From the NCBI GenBank assembly GCA_029432815.1, contig JAROBA010000038.1, forward strand, positions 1 to 51,638: a stretch of 51,638 bases of DNA, read 5' to 3'. The DNA comes from Pontiellaceae bacterium B1224. Its GTDB lineage: Bacteria; Verrucomicrobiota; Kiritimatiellia; Kiritimatiellales; Pontiellaceae. Positions 1-9,137 of the stretch are shown here, in pieces. Position numbers and translations under genes: made by a program. Under the pieces are notes generated by a model. It saw nothing but the letters and a program-made list of their open reading frames with translations. It was not told the DNA's origin and did no database searches. Position 1 is the stretch's first letter. Every line of letters begins with the position of its first letter.

Positions 1-79
1 CGCCCCTCGCGACCTTCGGTCACTCGGCATAAAACCAGACCAAATTATATTTTATTTTTTTAGGTCACTGGTTTGATGA

Positions 80-2476
80 TGGGGGGAGGCTCACTACGAC
101 CAGATCGTCTCAATCAATCGGAATGAGTCAGAATTCCTTCATCGATTTGTATCTCCTGAAAAAATATTTACCTTGCCCGGTTGTGCTCATTCTAGTTTTG
201 AGAAGAATGATGTTTATGAATACGATATTGCATTTTTAGGTTCTGCCTCTCCATTCAATGTTGAGGGGATTATGAAGTTTGATGCAAAGGTAATGCCGAT
301 AATCAAACGGATGTATCCTAATGTGAAGGTTGCTGTTGCCGGGGATGTTTCCACATGCAAGGCTCTCAATAAACTGAATCCGGATATCTATGATCGGTTG
401 GGCCGAATCAGTCAGCTTTCGGATTTTTATCGGCGCTCAAAACTGATCATTTCCCCGATTATCAGCGGCGCAGGCATGAAAGTAAAAAATATTGAAGCAA
501 TGTCGTACGGTAAAGCGATTGTTGCAACGGCATTTTCAATGGATGGTATTAATGTGGTGCATGAAGAGTCCGCTTTGGTTTCAACAGATTGGAAAGCGTT
601 TGCGGGTGATGTGTTGCGATTATTGGCAGATACTAGTTTGCGTGAAAAAATTGAAGGCGGTGTGCGGAAGGTATTTAAAAAGCAGTACAGTTTTGAATTC
701 AAACGTAATTTCTATGAAGCGTTGCTCAGGAATAATTTTGAAAAACTACAACAATTTGAACGGGGCTTAACCACTACGCCTCACAGCGCGGTATCTCCCT
801 TAAAAGATAATGCGGTAACCACACATCGGGTACGTCGTACTAAGGCTCTTATTTTTTCAATGGATGCTCATGAATTGATCGACTTCAATTTATATCTGGC
901 AAAAGCTCTTGCTGAGTGTGGAATTTATTCTGAATGTGTTCGAATGGAAGATTATGGCAAGTCCCAGTTTTTGGATGCTGGTTTCCTTGTTCATGGTCTC
1001 CGAAGCCGACTTTCAAGCACACGTCGAAAGGAGCTTAAGGATCAGCTTAAATCTGCCGTTGATGAGGAAGGTAATTTTACGGAGCTTTCTTATAAAGGTG
1101 TGGATATCGCCGACGACATTTTGATCTATCGTCAAATGTTCCCGGAACATTTCATGAAGAATTCCACCTTAAATATTATCGTTCATGGTTTCCTTATACT
1201 GGATGCATTGTGTGAAGTTGCGGATAAAGTTAAACCAACTTTTTTGGTCGGATGGAATGGAAACGGACCACATATGGTCTGTCTAATGAAAATTCTCTCA
1301 CGGGTATTAAATATACCGATTTTCCATGTTGAACGAGGGCTATTGCCAGGTAGTTTGGTTTTTGATGCGCAGGGAGTTAATTTTAAGAGTGTTTTCGCAG
1401 GCTCTTTTCTTCCTCCGATAAATGCGGAGCAACGAAAAAATGCGCGTGCATATATAGAGGAGTTTCGAAAGAAGAGTCAGAGCATTGTAGTAAAGGTCGA
1501 TCAGAAAATAGTGGGTCGGGAGGAATTGTTCGAGAGGTTCAGCGTGAAAAGTTCGGGATATGTTTTTTTTCCGATGCAGATCGAAGGTGACTCAAATATC
1601 ATTATTAACTCCCCTCATTATAAAACCATGAAAGATGTGATTCTGGATCTTTCAAGTGCAACATCATCTCTTGGCCTTACCTTGATTTGCAGACCCCATC
1701 CTGAAAACAAAGCCTCTGTGGATATGTTGGAAAAACTGGTTGAGGATTTGGAGCACGTGTATATCGATAACTCAATTGATCTGCATACGATGCTTAAACA
1801 CTCACTGGCAACGGTTGCAATAAACTCCACGGTTGGACTGGAAAGTCTTTTGCACGGGGTGCCAACCATCGCGCTCGGCCATTCAATGTATTCCAACAAG
1901 GGGATTACTTATGACTGCTTCTGTGAGCAGCACATCTGCAATGCATTGACTCGGATCATTGGCGGCTCCGAAGGGGCTCTATTAGATCATATTGCCAAAG
2001 ACAGATTAGAGCGTTTGGTACATGTGCTTGTTGGTGAATACCTGATATTTATGACAACGGCTGAAGGTGTTGCTCCAAATAATTATAAACTTGAACAAAT
2101 GTTACTCCGCGGAGGTGTGGTTCCCAGCAAAGACTTAGGTGTTCCAGGGATTCCAAAAGCTGTTCAAATATATCGGAAGACGCGCGATCAATTGATTTCC
2201 AGCCTGCGGCAGAGGCAGTCCGTGACGGTTAAAAATCTACTTGAACCAAATACGGTGCAATATCTTAACGGATCAAAGAAAATTCCGGTGACTGATGATC
2301 TAATCCTTAAGGAATTAAAAGGGCGGTATAATCTGGATGCTTCTATCTGTGGCAAAAAAAATAAGATTCAGGCAGACATTGTTATCATAAATGAAGGTAA
2401 ATGCTTGAAGAACTCCGACAGTAAAGCGGTCGCGATGAATGAATTCTTTGAGGTGTTGGATGTGCGGGTTGGATAA
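80..2476 (+). CDS. 5'-truncated glycosyltransferase (GT4-like) fused to a KpsS-like capsule domain
   Basis: The open frame runs back to just after a TGA at 77-79 and has no ATG or GTG. The only usable start is a TTG at 173, yet the codons before it (reading HYDQIVSINRNESEFLHRF) look like genuine glycosyltransferase sequence. The 5' end is therefore missing or frameshifted at the window edge. Counting from the TTG, residues 1-195 resemble the C-terminal Rossmann half of a GT4 glycosyltransferase (DIAFLGSASPFNVEGI, SPIISGAGMKVKNIEAMSYG). Residues about 330-620 resemble the Capsule_synth family (KpsS/LipB), with RPHPENK near 507 and NSTVGLESLLHGVPTIALG. The likely role is cytoplasmic synthesis or Kdo priming of a capsular glycan, in line with kpsC and kpsEMT downstream. 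The family is secure; the substrate is unknown. Confidence 0.75.
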   Translation, partial: WGEAHYDQIVSINRNESEFLHRFVSPEKIFTLPGCAHSSFEKNDVYEYDIAFLGSASPFNVEGIMKFDAKVMPIIKRMYPNVKVAVAGDVSTCKALNKLNPDIYDRLGRISQLSDFYRRSKLIISPIISGAGMKVKNIEAMSYGKAIVATAFSMDGINVVHEESALVSTDWKAFAGDVLRLLADTSLREKIEGGVRKVFKKQYSFEFKRNFYEALLRNNFEKLQQFERGLTTTPHSAVSPLKDNAVTTHRVRRTKALIFSMDAHELIDFNLYLAKALAECGIYSECVRMEDYGKSQFLDAGFLVHGLRSRLSSTRRKELKDQLKSAVDEEGNFTELSYKGVDIADDILIYRQMFPEHFMKNSTLNIIVHGFLILDALCEVADKVKPTFLVGWNGNGPHMVCLMKILSRVLNIPIFHVERGLLPGSLVFDAQGVNFKSVFAGSFLPPINAEQRKNARAYIEEFRKKSQSIVVKVDQKIVGREELFERFSVKSSGYVFFPMQIEGDSNIIINSPHYKTMKDVILDLSSATSSLGLTLICRPHPENKASVDMLEKLVEDLEHVYIDNSIDLHTMLKHSLATVAINSTVGLESLLHGVPTIALGHSMYSNKGITYDCFCEQHICNALTRIIGGSEGALLDHIAKDRLERLVHVLVGEYLIFMTTAEGVAPNNYKLEQMLLRGGVVPSKDLGVPGIPKAVQIYRKTRDQLISSLRQRQSVTVKNLLEPNTVQYLNGSKKIPVTDDLILKELKGRYNLDASICGKKNKIQADIVIINEGKCLKNSDSKAVAMNEFFEVLDVRVG

Positions 2477-2504
2477 TGCTGAACAAACGAGCTAAGAAAT
2501 CGGA

Positions 2505-3212
2505 ATGGTAGAAAATTACGAACAAATATTAAATACCTACAGGCAGGTTCTTAATGATGAAGAGCTTGTGTTTGTAAAAAGAGATGTTCCTAGTGATAGG
2601 TTGCTGGTTAGTCTCGCAACCCATAATAATCACGGAAAATATGCATCTTTGGTTACTTACTTTAATCAATTTGATGGGGACGTCCTTTTTTTAGCGGATC
2701 GGAAAAATTCCTACTATCTCGAAAATGATCGAGGCCGCCGTTACAAGACCATTGTCGCTAAGTTTGTGAAAAATTATTCGAGTGAAAAAATAGTTTTTAC
2801 AGGGGCTTCAATGGCGGGTTATGCAGCTTTGAATATGGCTCTTTTTTTTAACGCAAACGCGGTTGTGAATAATCCTCAGGTAAACTTGGATCTGACACTT
2901 GAAAACAGCTGGGATGAGTTACGGAATAATATAGAAAAAATAGGCATTAGGGAAAATATTGAAGAAAATACCTATGTTACACCTCACAGGAATTCTGTAA
3001 TTGCAGCTCTTTTCGGCAGGCATAAACTCGATATTGCAAATATGCAGCCTTTTTTTGAAATCTTCACAAAGATTCCAGGAGTGGGGCTGTTGTTCGGACA
3101 TTGTCATGATCAGCAGCATGGGTACTACTATCCGAATGTCGAAGAATTTTTTGCGATGGTTGATAAGGTCATTGAGCATCGTCGTTTTATGACCAAAGTG
3201 AACCAGAAATGA
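2505..3212 (+). CDS. alpha/beta-hydrolase-like protein of the capsule locus
   Basis: This 235-residue protein has no signal peptide. A nucleophile-elbow motif GASMAG lies at residues 100-105, after a hydrophobic strand (KIVFT), so Ser102 is the candidate nucleophile. A His-rich stretch near the C-terminus (FGHCHDQQHGY) could hold the catalytic His. Similar small hydrolase-like proteins occur in polysaccharide loci, and I do not recognise a specific reaction. It starts 28 bp after the glycosyltransferase stop and ends just before kpsC, so it is probably co-transcribed with both. Its AT-rich composition resembles the preceding gene and differs from kpsC, as is common in variable capsule segments. 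Confidence 0.7.
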   Translation: MVENYEQILNTYRQVLNDEELVFVKRDVPSDRLLVSLATHNNHGKYASLVTYFNQFDGDVLFLADRKNSYYLENDRGRRYKTIVAKFVKNYSSEKIVFTGASMAGYAALNMALFFNANAVVNNPQVNLDLTLENSWDELRNNIEKIGIRENIEENTYVTPHRNSVIAALFGRHKLDIANMQPFFEIFTKIPGVGLLFGHCHDQQHGYYYPNVEEFFAMVDKVIEHRRFMTKVNQK

Positions 3213-3228
3213 TGGTTTGCCTGAAACA

Positions 3229-5157
3229 ATGAATGCCTTTTCTAGACAATTTTCGCTTTTTCTAAGGAATAGTGATCCGGTTGCGATCGGCTGGGGGCGG
3301 AAGAAATCAGGTGCTGCAGCGGTAAAGGGCGCGGAAAAGCAGGGTCGTGATTTCCAATTATTGGAAGATGGATTTCTGCGTTCGGTCGGTAGGGAAGATC
3401 CGCCGCTTTCCGTCGTCTTCGATGATCGGGGGATGTATTACGACGCAATGGCTCCGAGCAGTTTCGAGCGGCTTGTTTTCCAACCATTGGAAGAAAAACA
3501 GACGGCCCGTATTTTTGGTTTGATGGCGCAGTGGCGAAAATTTCGGGTATCCAAATACAATGCCGAACGGGACTTCGCCGGAAAACTGCCTGACCGTTAT
3601 GTGCTGGTCGTCGATCAGGTGGCCGGCGATCTGTCGGTCGAATACGGGTTGGCGAATGCCGAATCGTTTCAGATCATGCTGAAGGCCGCGCTGGATGAAA
3701 ATCCGCATTCGACGGTTGTGGTGAAAATGCACCCGGATATTTATACCCGCAAGAAGGCGGGGCACTTCGATATCCAGACCTTGGAACAACATCCGCGCAT
3801 CAACGTTGTGGCCGAAAGCTGCCATCCGGTGCGTTTGATTGAACAGGCTGAAAAAGTGTATGTCGTTACATCGCAAGTAGGTTTTGAGGCCCTCATTTGG
3901 GGTAAACCCGTGCGCTGTTTTGGCATGCCGTTTTATGCAGGATGGGGACTCACAGAAGATGAATTACCTGCTCCTGATCGGCGGGGCGTTGCAAGCCTGG
4001 AACAGCTGGCTCATGCCGCGCTGGTAGACTATCCGCGATACATTGACCCAGAGCGCGGGGCGCGCTGCGAAGTGGAAACGGTGATGGAATACATTGGCCT
4101 TCAGCGCAGCATGAGGTCGCGCTTCCCAAGCACCCTTTATGCGCTCGGTTTTTCGCCCTGGAAAAAACCGTTGCTGAAATTTTTCTTCCAAGGTTCGGAA
4201 GTTCAGTTTGTCTCCGATGTTGAAAGCATCCCGGCCGAAGCAACCGTGGTGGTTTGGGGAAGTGCGCAACCGGACGGAGCTTCCAAGGATTGGAACATTT
4301 TGCGTGTTGAAGATGGCTTTCTGCGCTCCTCCGGATTAGGCAGCGATCTGGTTCGTCCGCTTTCGTGGGTGATTGACGATGCGGGGGTCTATTACGATGC
4401 CTCCTGTTCTTCCCGCCTGGAAATTATTCTGCAGGAAGAGGCGTTCGGGGAATCGCTTCTAGCGCGGGCGAGAGGATTGCGGGAGCAGATCGTTTCGCTG
4501 GGCATCGGAAAATATAATCTGATCGGTGCGCAATGGACGCGCCCGCAACACGCAACGCACGTTATTTTGGTTCCGGGGCAGGTGGAAAACGATGCCTCCA
4601 TCCGCTTTGGTGCGCCGTCCGGCTCAACCAACCTCGGCTTACTGAAGGCCGTGCGCGAAAAAAATCCGGCGGCCTACCTGGTTTACAAACCGCATCCGGA
4701 TGTGGTGGCTGGTCTCCGCTTGAAGGGTAAGGGCGAGGATGAGGTGTTGCAGTGGTGCGATGAAATCATCACGTCCGGCGATGTCGCTCCGCTGTTTGAC
4801 CAGATGGATGAGGTGCACACGCTGACTTCTCTGACGGGGTTCGAGGCGTTGCTGCGCGGGATTCCGGTGACCTGTTATGGGAATCCATTTTATGCCGGGT
4901 GGGGACTGACGACGGATATCCATCCGCTACAGCGGCGAACCCGGAAACTCAACCTCGATGAACTTGTTGCAGGTGCACTCATCCTGTATCCAACCTACGT
5001 CAGCCGCACAACCGATGCTTTCACCTCTCCCGAGCGGGCTGTTGAAGAGCTGGTTGAATGGCGGGCGGAAGGCCCGTCACGTATGCCTTTGTGGCGGCGG
5101 GTACGTCGGCAGATTGTGCGGCAATGGTCCGCTTCAGGACTGAGAAGGAATCCTTAA
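3229..5157 (+). CDS. kpsC: KpsC-type capsule beta-Kdo transferase (two tandem modules)
   Basis: Two homologous Capsule_synth modules lie in tandem. Each contains LxxEDGFLRS, a PLSxVxDDxGxYYDA motif, an HPD motif (KMHPDIY and KPHPDVV), and PFYAGWGLT near its end. Known KpsC proteins extend the poly-Kdo linker that anchors capsule to phosphatidylglycerol, with one transferase activity per module. At about 640 residues the length is normal for the family. A TTG at 3217 is an alternative start; the ATG was preferred because no ribosome-binding site favours either. Exact copies of the TTCCA-N5-TGGAA palindrome lie inside the gene at 3352, 3478 and 4281. Confidence 0.92.
   Translation: MNAFSRQFSLFLRNSDPVAIGWGRKKSGAAAVKGAEKQGRDFQLLEDGFLRSVGREDPPLSVVFDDRGMYYDAMAPSSFERLVFQPLEEKQTARIFGLMAQWRKFRVSKYNAERDFAGKLPDRYVLVVDQVAGDLSVEYGLANAESFQIMLKAALDENPHSTVVVKMHPDIYTRKKAGHFDIQTLEQHPRINVVAESCHPVRLIEQAEKVYVVTSQVGFEALIWGKPVRCFGMPFYAGWGLTEDELPAPDRRGVASLEQLAHAALVDYPRYIDPERGARCEVETVMEYIGLQRSMRSRFPSTLYALGFSPWKKPLLKFFFQGSEVQFVSDVESIPAEATVVVWGSAQPDGASKDWNILRVEDGFLRSSGLGSDLVRPLSWVIDDAGVYYDASCSSRLEIILQEEAFGESLLARARGLREQIVSLGIGKYNLIGAQWTRPQHATHVILVPGQVENDASIRFGAPSGSTNLGLLKAVREKNPAAYLVYKPHPDVVAGLRLKGKGEDEVLQWCDEIITSGDVAPLFDQMDEVHTLTSLTGFEALLRGIPVTCYGNPFYAGWGLTTDIHPLQRRTRKLNLDELVAGALILYPTYVSRTTDAFTSPERAVEELVEWRAEGPSRMPLWRRVRRQIVRQWSASGLRRNP
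3352..3366. repeat. 15-bp palindrome TTCCA-N5-TGGAA (in kpsC)
   Basis: The sequence is TTCCAATTATTGGAA, an exact match to the dispersed palindrome described in the findings. A second exact copy in the same gene is at 3478-3492 (TTCCAACCATTGGAA) and a third at 4281-4295 (TTCCAAGGATTGGAA). A one-mismatch copy is at 4186-4200. All are in coding sequence and leave the frame open. Confidence 0.75.
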
Positions 5158-5280
5158 TGCGGCTCCACAATAAAGATATTGACAGGACTATGGATAGCAG
5201 AACCATTTTCGAGAAGAGATCTTAAAAATAGTTCGTTGAGGGATGCATTTTGGATAGAAGTGAGATTTGAAGGAATTAAT

Positions 5281-6468
5281 ATGACGGAAGAAAATAAAGA
5301 AGTATGTAAACCCCAGAATGCGCCAACGTCTCCTTTGCCAATTAAAAAAGCTGCCGACGTGCGACCGCAGGCTCGTCGGCGTAGGTGGCTGATATGGTCG
5401 TTCTTTATTTTCGTATTGCTGCCGGTGGTTCTCGGAACGATTTATACAACGTTTATAGCATCGGACCGGTATGTAACGCATGCGGGCTTTTCAATTCGAA
5501 GTATGACTGAAAACAGTGGAGGTGATCTGCTGGGGGCATTTACCGGGTTGGTTGGGAAGGGGTCCACGACATCCGATGCCTATATGGTACTGAAATATCT
5601 GGAGAGCCGGGAAGTGGTTGAGCGGCTTGAGAATGATATTAGTTTCAGGGAAATCTATGGATCAGAGGAAATAGATATCTTTTCCAGACTACCTGCGAAT
5701 CGAGAAATTGAGAAAGTAACAAAGTATTGGGAGCGCCGAATCAGCGTCAGCTTTAATCCCACATCCGGCATTATTAATTTTGAGGTACAGGCGTTCTCTG
5801 CAGAGGATTCTCAGCGAGTGGCGAAACTGTTGTTGGAGTACGTGCAGGAGCTGATCAATACGCTTTCCGAGACGGCCCGAATGGATGCGGTTCATTATGC
5901 CGAAGTGGAAGTGAAACGTTATGAAACGCGTTTGTTGGATATTCTGAAGCGCGTTCAAACCTTTCGAGAAAATGAAGAGTCGATTGATCCTTCTGTGAGC
6001 GCCATGGCTCAGATTGAAATGCTTTCCGCAATGGAAAAGGAACTGATCGAGCTTCGCACCCGTATCGCTATTTTAGAGCAGTCTGTCGATGAAAATGCCC
6101 CGTCACTGCGCTCGTTGCATCGCCAGGAAAAAGCGCTGGAAGATGAAATTAAGGCTAAGGGAGGAGGACTTAATAAAGAAGGCTTCCCTGAGGGGCTTTC
6201 GGCACAACTTTCCCAATATGAAAGTCTCCAGGTGGAAAAGGATTTCGCTCAGAGGGCCTATGCTTCCGCATTGGCCTCATTGGAAACCGCGCGAATTGAG
6301 GCCGGTCGCCGCCAGCGCTTTCTAGCGGTTTATGAAAAACCGGCACTGCCGGAATATCCGCTTTACCCCCGAAAAATTCTATATCCGGTTCTCATCATTA
6401 TTATTTCTGTCGTGCTTTGGGGAGTTGGAATTCTTATGGCCTACGCGATCCGTGATCATATTTCATAA
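5281..6468 (+). CDS. kpsE: KpsE/CtrB-type capsule export inner-membrane protein
   Basis: This is a polysaccharide co-polymerase (PCP-3) type protein of 395 residues. It has a cytoplasmic N-terminus, a first membrane segment near residues 36-58 (FFIFVLLPVVLGTIY), a long periplasmic region with coiled-coil character, and a C-terminal membrane segment (YPVLIIIISVVLWGVGILM). The family links the KpsMT transporter to the outer-membrane exporter. The ATG at 5281 is preferred over an upstream in-frame TTG because an AAGGA ribosome-binding site lies about 10 bp before it and the upstream extension is not KpsE-like. kpsM follows after 9 bp. No KpsD-type outer-membrane exporter gene is visible in the window. 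Confidence 0.9.
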   Translation: MTEENKEVCKPQNAPTSPLPIKKAADVRPQARRRRWLIWSFFIFVLLPVVLGTIYTTFIASDRYVTHAGFSIRSMTENSGGDLLGAFTGLVGKGSTTSDAYMVLKYLESREVVERLENDISFREIYGSEEIDIFSRLPANREIEKVTKYWERRISVSFNPTSGIINFEVQAFSAEDSQRVAKLLLEYVQELINTLSETARMDAVHYAEVEVKRYETRLLDILKRVQTFRENEESIDPSVSAMAQIEMLSAMEKELIELRTRIAILEQSVDENAPSLRSLHRQEKALEDEIKAKGGGLNKEGFPEGLSAQLSQYESLQVEKDFAQRAYASALASLETARIEAGRRQRFLAVYEKPALPEYPLYPRKILYPVLIIIISVVLWGVGILMAYAIRDHIS

Positions 6469-6477
6469 TCCCTCTGT

Positions 6478-7251
6478 ATGAGAAGTTTATTAACATTACA
6501 GCTAAGGGTAATCGGGGCTCTTGTGTTGCGCGAAACGCGTGCAACCTTCGGCACCTCACAGTTGGGATATCTTTGGGCGATTGTTACTCCGGCTCTAGGC
6601 GTGGCGGTTTTTGTGCTCGTGTTCGGTGCCGCAGGTCGTCGCCCTCCGTTTGGTTCCAGTCTGGCTCTTTTTTTTGCAACGGGATTGCTGACGCTCGAGT
6701 TTTATAAAAAACTCTCAACGTCGTTAATGACCACCTTTAATGCCAATAAGGCTTTGCTGACGTATCCTTGCATTAAAGAAACCGACACGCTTTTTTCTCG
6801 GTCACTCCTGATCTCTGCAACCTATCTGGTCATCATGCTGGTGTTCTACGGTACGCTGGTTTTATTCCAAAAGGCCTCGCCGCCACATCATCCAGACCAG
6901 TTGATAGTGGCATTTTTTATGATTTGTTTATTGGGTACGGGCGTGGGGATTGTGAATGCGGTCATGCTTTCAATCTGGGAATCATGGTCCTATGTTGAGA
7001 GTATTCTGACTCGTCCGTTGATTATTATTTCCGGCGTCTTTTACATTCCAAGTAGCTTGCCTCCTGCGGCTCTGAATGTGCTTCAATGGAATCCGGTGTT
7101 ACATCTAATAGAATGGTTCCGAACAGGGTATTATTCGAATTACAACAGTACCGTTTTGAATAAAGAATATTTATTTTTATTCGCACTTCTTATTCTCCTT
7201 ATTGGGCTCATTGGAGAAAGGTTGACCCGAAAGAGGCGGGCCGGACAATGA
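6478..7251 (+). CDS. kpsM: ABC-2 type capsule export permease
   Basis: This 257-residue membrane protein has six hydrophobic segments and the typical N-terminus of KpsM/CtrC/Wzm permeases (VLRETRATFGTSQLGYLWA), with the conserved WNPVLHLIEWFR segment before the last helices. It forms the inner-membrane channel that moves lipid-linked capsule polysaccharide with the KpsT ATPase. Its stop overlaps the kpsT start (ATGA), indicating translational coupling. Confidence 0.93.
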   Translation: MRSLLTLQLRVIGALVLRETRATFGTSQLGYLWAIVTPALGVAVFVLVFGAAGRRPPFGSSLALFFATGLLTLEFYKKLSTSLMTTFNANKALLTYPCIKETDTLFSRSLLISATYLVIMLVFYGTLVLFQKASPPHHPDQLIVAFFMICLLGTGVGIVNAVMLSIWESWSYVESILTRPLIIISGVFYIPSSLPPAALNVLQWNPVLHLIEWFRTGYYSNYNSTVLNKEYLFLFALLILLIGLIGERLTRKRRAGQ

Positions 7252-7901
7252 TTGAACTCATTAATGTTTCTAAGGTTTATTCCCTCAAAGGGATTCGGAA
7301 GGTGATCTTCGAGAACCTTAATTTTCGGTTCGAGCAGGGGCGGAATATCGCCATCATGGGGCCGAACGGAGCGGGGAAATCAACCCTCCTTCGACTCATT
7401 GCCGGAACGGAGCAGGCGGACCGCGGGCGGATCAGTCGAAATGTGTGTGTGTCGTGGCCGCTGGGGTTTGCCGGCGGGTTCAACGGGTCGATGACCGGGT
7501 TGGAAAATGTGCGGTTTGTTTCGCGGATTTACGGGCAGGACACCGAATGGGTCATTGACTATGTGGAAGAATTTTCCGAGCTGGGGAAATCGATGCGGCT
7601 GCCGATCAAAACCTATTCCAGCGGCATGAAAGCGCGCTTGGCTTTCGGGTTGAGTATGGCGATTGATTTTGACTGCTACCTGATCGATGAAATCACGGCG
7701 GTCGGTGATGCCAATTTTCGGCGAAAAAGTAAACAGGCGCTGGAACAGAAGCTGGACCATTCCCGCATCATCATGGTTTCGCACTCGCAGGAAACCATTA
7801 AATCCTATTGCGACTGCGGCCTTCTGCTGACGCATGAAGGCCTGACCTATCATGACGATGTTGAGTCGCTGCTCAGGGCCTATAACGAGAGTTGTGCCTG
7901 A
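7248..7901 (+). CDS. kpsT: capsule export ABC transporter ATPase
   Basis: This 217-residue nucleotide-binding subunit has a Walker A (GPNGAGKST), the ABC signature YSSGMKARLAFGLSMA, a Walker B ending in LIDEITAVGD and an H-loop (VSHS). These are characteristic of the KpsT/CtrD branch, which lacks a long C-terminal carbohydrate-binding domain. It powers export through KpsM. It is the last gene of the capsule operon on this strand; kdsD follows convergently. Confidence 0.93.
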   Translation: MIELINVSKVYSLKGIRKVIFENLNFRFEQGRNIAIMGPNGAGKSTLLRLIAGTEQADRGRISRNVCVSWPLGFAGGFNGSMTGLENVRFVSRIYGQDTEWVIDYVEEFSELGKSMRLPIKTYSSGMKARLAFGLSMAIDFDCYLIDEITAVGDANFRRKSKQALEQKLDHSRIIMVSHSQETIKSYCDCGLLLTHEGLTYHDDVESLLRAYNESCA

Positions 7902-7950
7902 TTGATGGTAGAACAATCGTTCCCGCTTGTTTTTCGATTTTCATCAGGGA

Positions 7951-8001
7951 GCAGGCGGGATGCCTGCGATACGGAAGCTGTACTGCAGGCGTCCCGCCTG
8001 C
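7951..8001. repeat. intergenic inverted repeat between kpsT and kdsD
   Basis: Two 17-bp arms (7951-7967 GCAGGCGGGATGCCTGC; 7985-8001) pair with one mismatch around a 17-nt loop. The element lies between convergent genes and has no T-run, so it may be a bidirectional stem or a dispersed repeat rather than a classical terminator. Confidence 0.6.
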
Positions 8002-8033
8002 CCGGTTGCGCAGAAGCCGTTTTAGTAGTGGTG

Positions 8034-9008
8034 TTAGAGTATTTTCAGTTTGGGCATGTCCTGAATGTCCACTGCGCCGATGACCCGGTTTTGTTCGTCG
8101 ACCACAATCAGGTCGTCGATATTATATTTCTCGTAGATATTCAGGATTTCGAGCGCGAGCATATCCTTGCTCAGCGTTTTAGGATTTTTTGTCATGACTT
8201 CATCAACGGTATACTCGGTCAGGTTCGGCGTTTCGATCAGGTGTCTTCGCAGGTCGCCGTCGGTCATAATGCCAAGTAGAACATTGTCTTGATCAACAAC
8301 AGCTACGCAACCGGCTTTGGCGCCGGTCATAGAAATCAGAGCTTCGCGCACGGGATGTCCGGAGCGCACGGTGGCACAGCGGTTTCCGGTTCGCATCACG
8401 TCGGATACCCGTAACAGCAGGGTGCGTCCGATGGCTCCGCCCGGGTGCATTTTGGCATAATCTTCCAGCTTAAAGCCGCGCGCTTCCAGCAGCACCATGG
8501 CCATGGCATCACCGAGTGCGAGAGTGGCGGTGGTGCTGGCGGTCGGGGCCATATTAAAGGGGCACGCCTCTTTATCAACCTTTACGGAAACAATGATGTC
8601 GGCCGCTTCGCCCAAGGGTGAATTCGGGTCGCCGGTCAGGGCGATGATTTTAACGCCTTTGCGTTTGATGGGCTGGAGTACGGCAATCAATTCATCCGAA
8701 GCGCCGGAATAGCTCATGGCCAGCACAATATCGCGGTCCGAAAGAATGCCGAAATCGCCGTGCATCGCTTCAATCGGGTGCATTGCAACGGTTGGAGTGC
8801 CGGTGCTGGTGAAGGTGGCGGCCATTTTATTGCCGATGTGCCAGTTTTTTCCAACCCCCACCACAACCACTTTGCCGCTGCCGTTGCTGATGGTTTCTAG
8901 AATGGCATCAATCGCCTGAACAAATCCCTCGCCCAGATCGTTTCTCACCTTCTGGACGCCTGCTGTTTCAATATCGAGCACTTCGTGAGCGCGCTTTAGA
9001 TAATCCAA
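8034..9008 (-). CDS. kdsD: D-arabinose-5-phosphate isomerase (KdsD/KpsF)
   Basis: This 324-residue protein has an N-terminal SIS sugar-isomerase domain (residues about 1-200) and two CBS domains (about 205-324), the standard KdsD/KpsF/GutQ layout. It converts ribulose-5-phosphate to arabinose-5-phosphate, the first step of CMP-Kdo synthesis, which supplies Kdo for lipid A and for the KpsC/KpsS capsule linker encoded nearby. The motif GVGKNWHIGNK differs from the common GMGKSGHIGNK: Ser-Gly is replaced by Asn-Trp. The core is otherwise intact. It is convergent with the capsule operon. Confidence 0.92.
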   Translation of the reverse strand: MDYLKRAHEVLDIETAGVQKVRNDLGEGFVQAIDAILETISNGSGKVVVVGVGKNWHIGNKMAATFTSTGTPTVAMHPIEAMHGDFGILSDRDIVLAMSYSGASDELIAVLQPIKRKGVKIIALTGDPNSPLGEAADIIVSVKVDKEACPFNMAPTASTTATLALGDAMAMVLLEARGFKLEDYAKMHPGGAIGRTLLLRVSDVMRTGNRCATVRSGHPVREALISMTGAKAGCVAVVDQDNVLLGIMTDGDLRRHLIETPNLTEYTVDEVMTKNPKTLSKDMLALEILNIYEKYNIDDLIVVDEQNRVIGAVDIQDMPKLKIL

Positions 9009-9053
9009 TGTTTCTCTCCGTTGTTTCGATGGTCGGCGAAATTACCGCATTTT

Positions 9054-9120
9054 TTCCAACCATTGGAATTTATTTATTCAAATAAAGAAGATGAACCACT
9101 ATGGTTTCCGAACCTTGGAA
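9054..9120. repeat. pair of TTCCA-N5-TGGAA palindromes upstream of the S49 peptidase gene
   Basis: An exact copy (TTCCAACCATTGGAA) is at 9054-9068. A one-mismatch copy (TTCCGAACCTTGGAA) is at 9106-9120, 18 bp before the downstream start codon. They sit in the divergent spacer between kdsD and the S49 peptidase gene, so a regulatory role is possible. Confidence 0.7.
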
Positions 9121-9137
9121 AATTCTGGAGTGAATGA

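Noticed and set aside
1-79. Possible start of the first gene in another frame
   Set aside because: No start codon or ribosome-binding site could be tied to the coding frame, and the sequence reaches the window edge.
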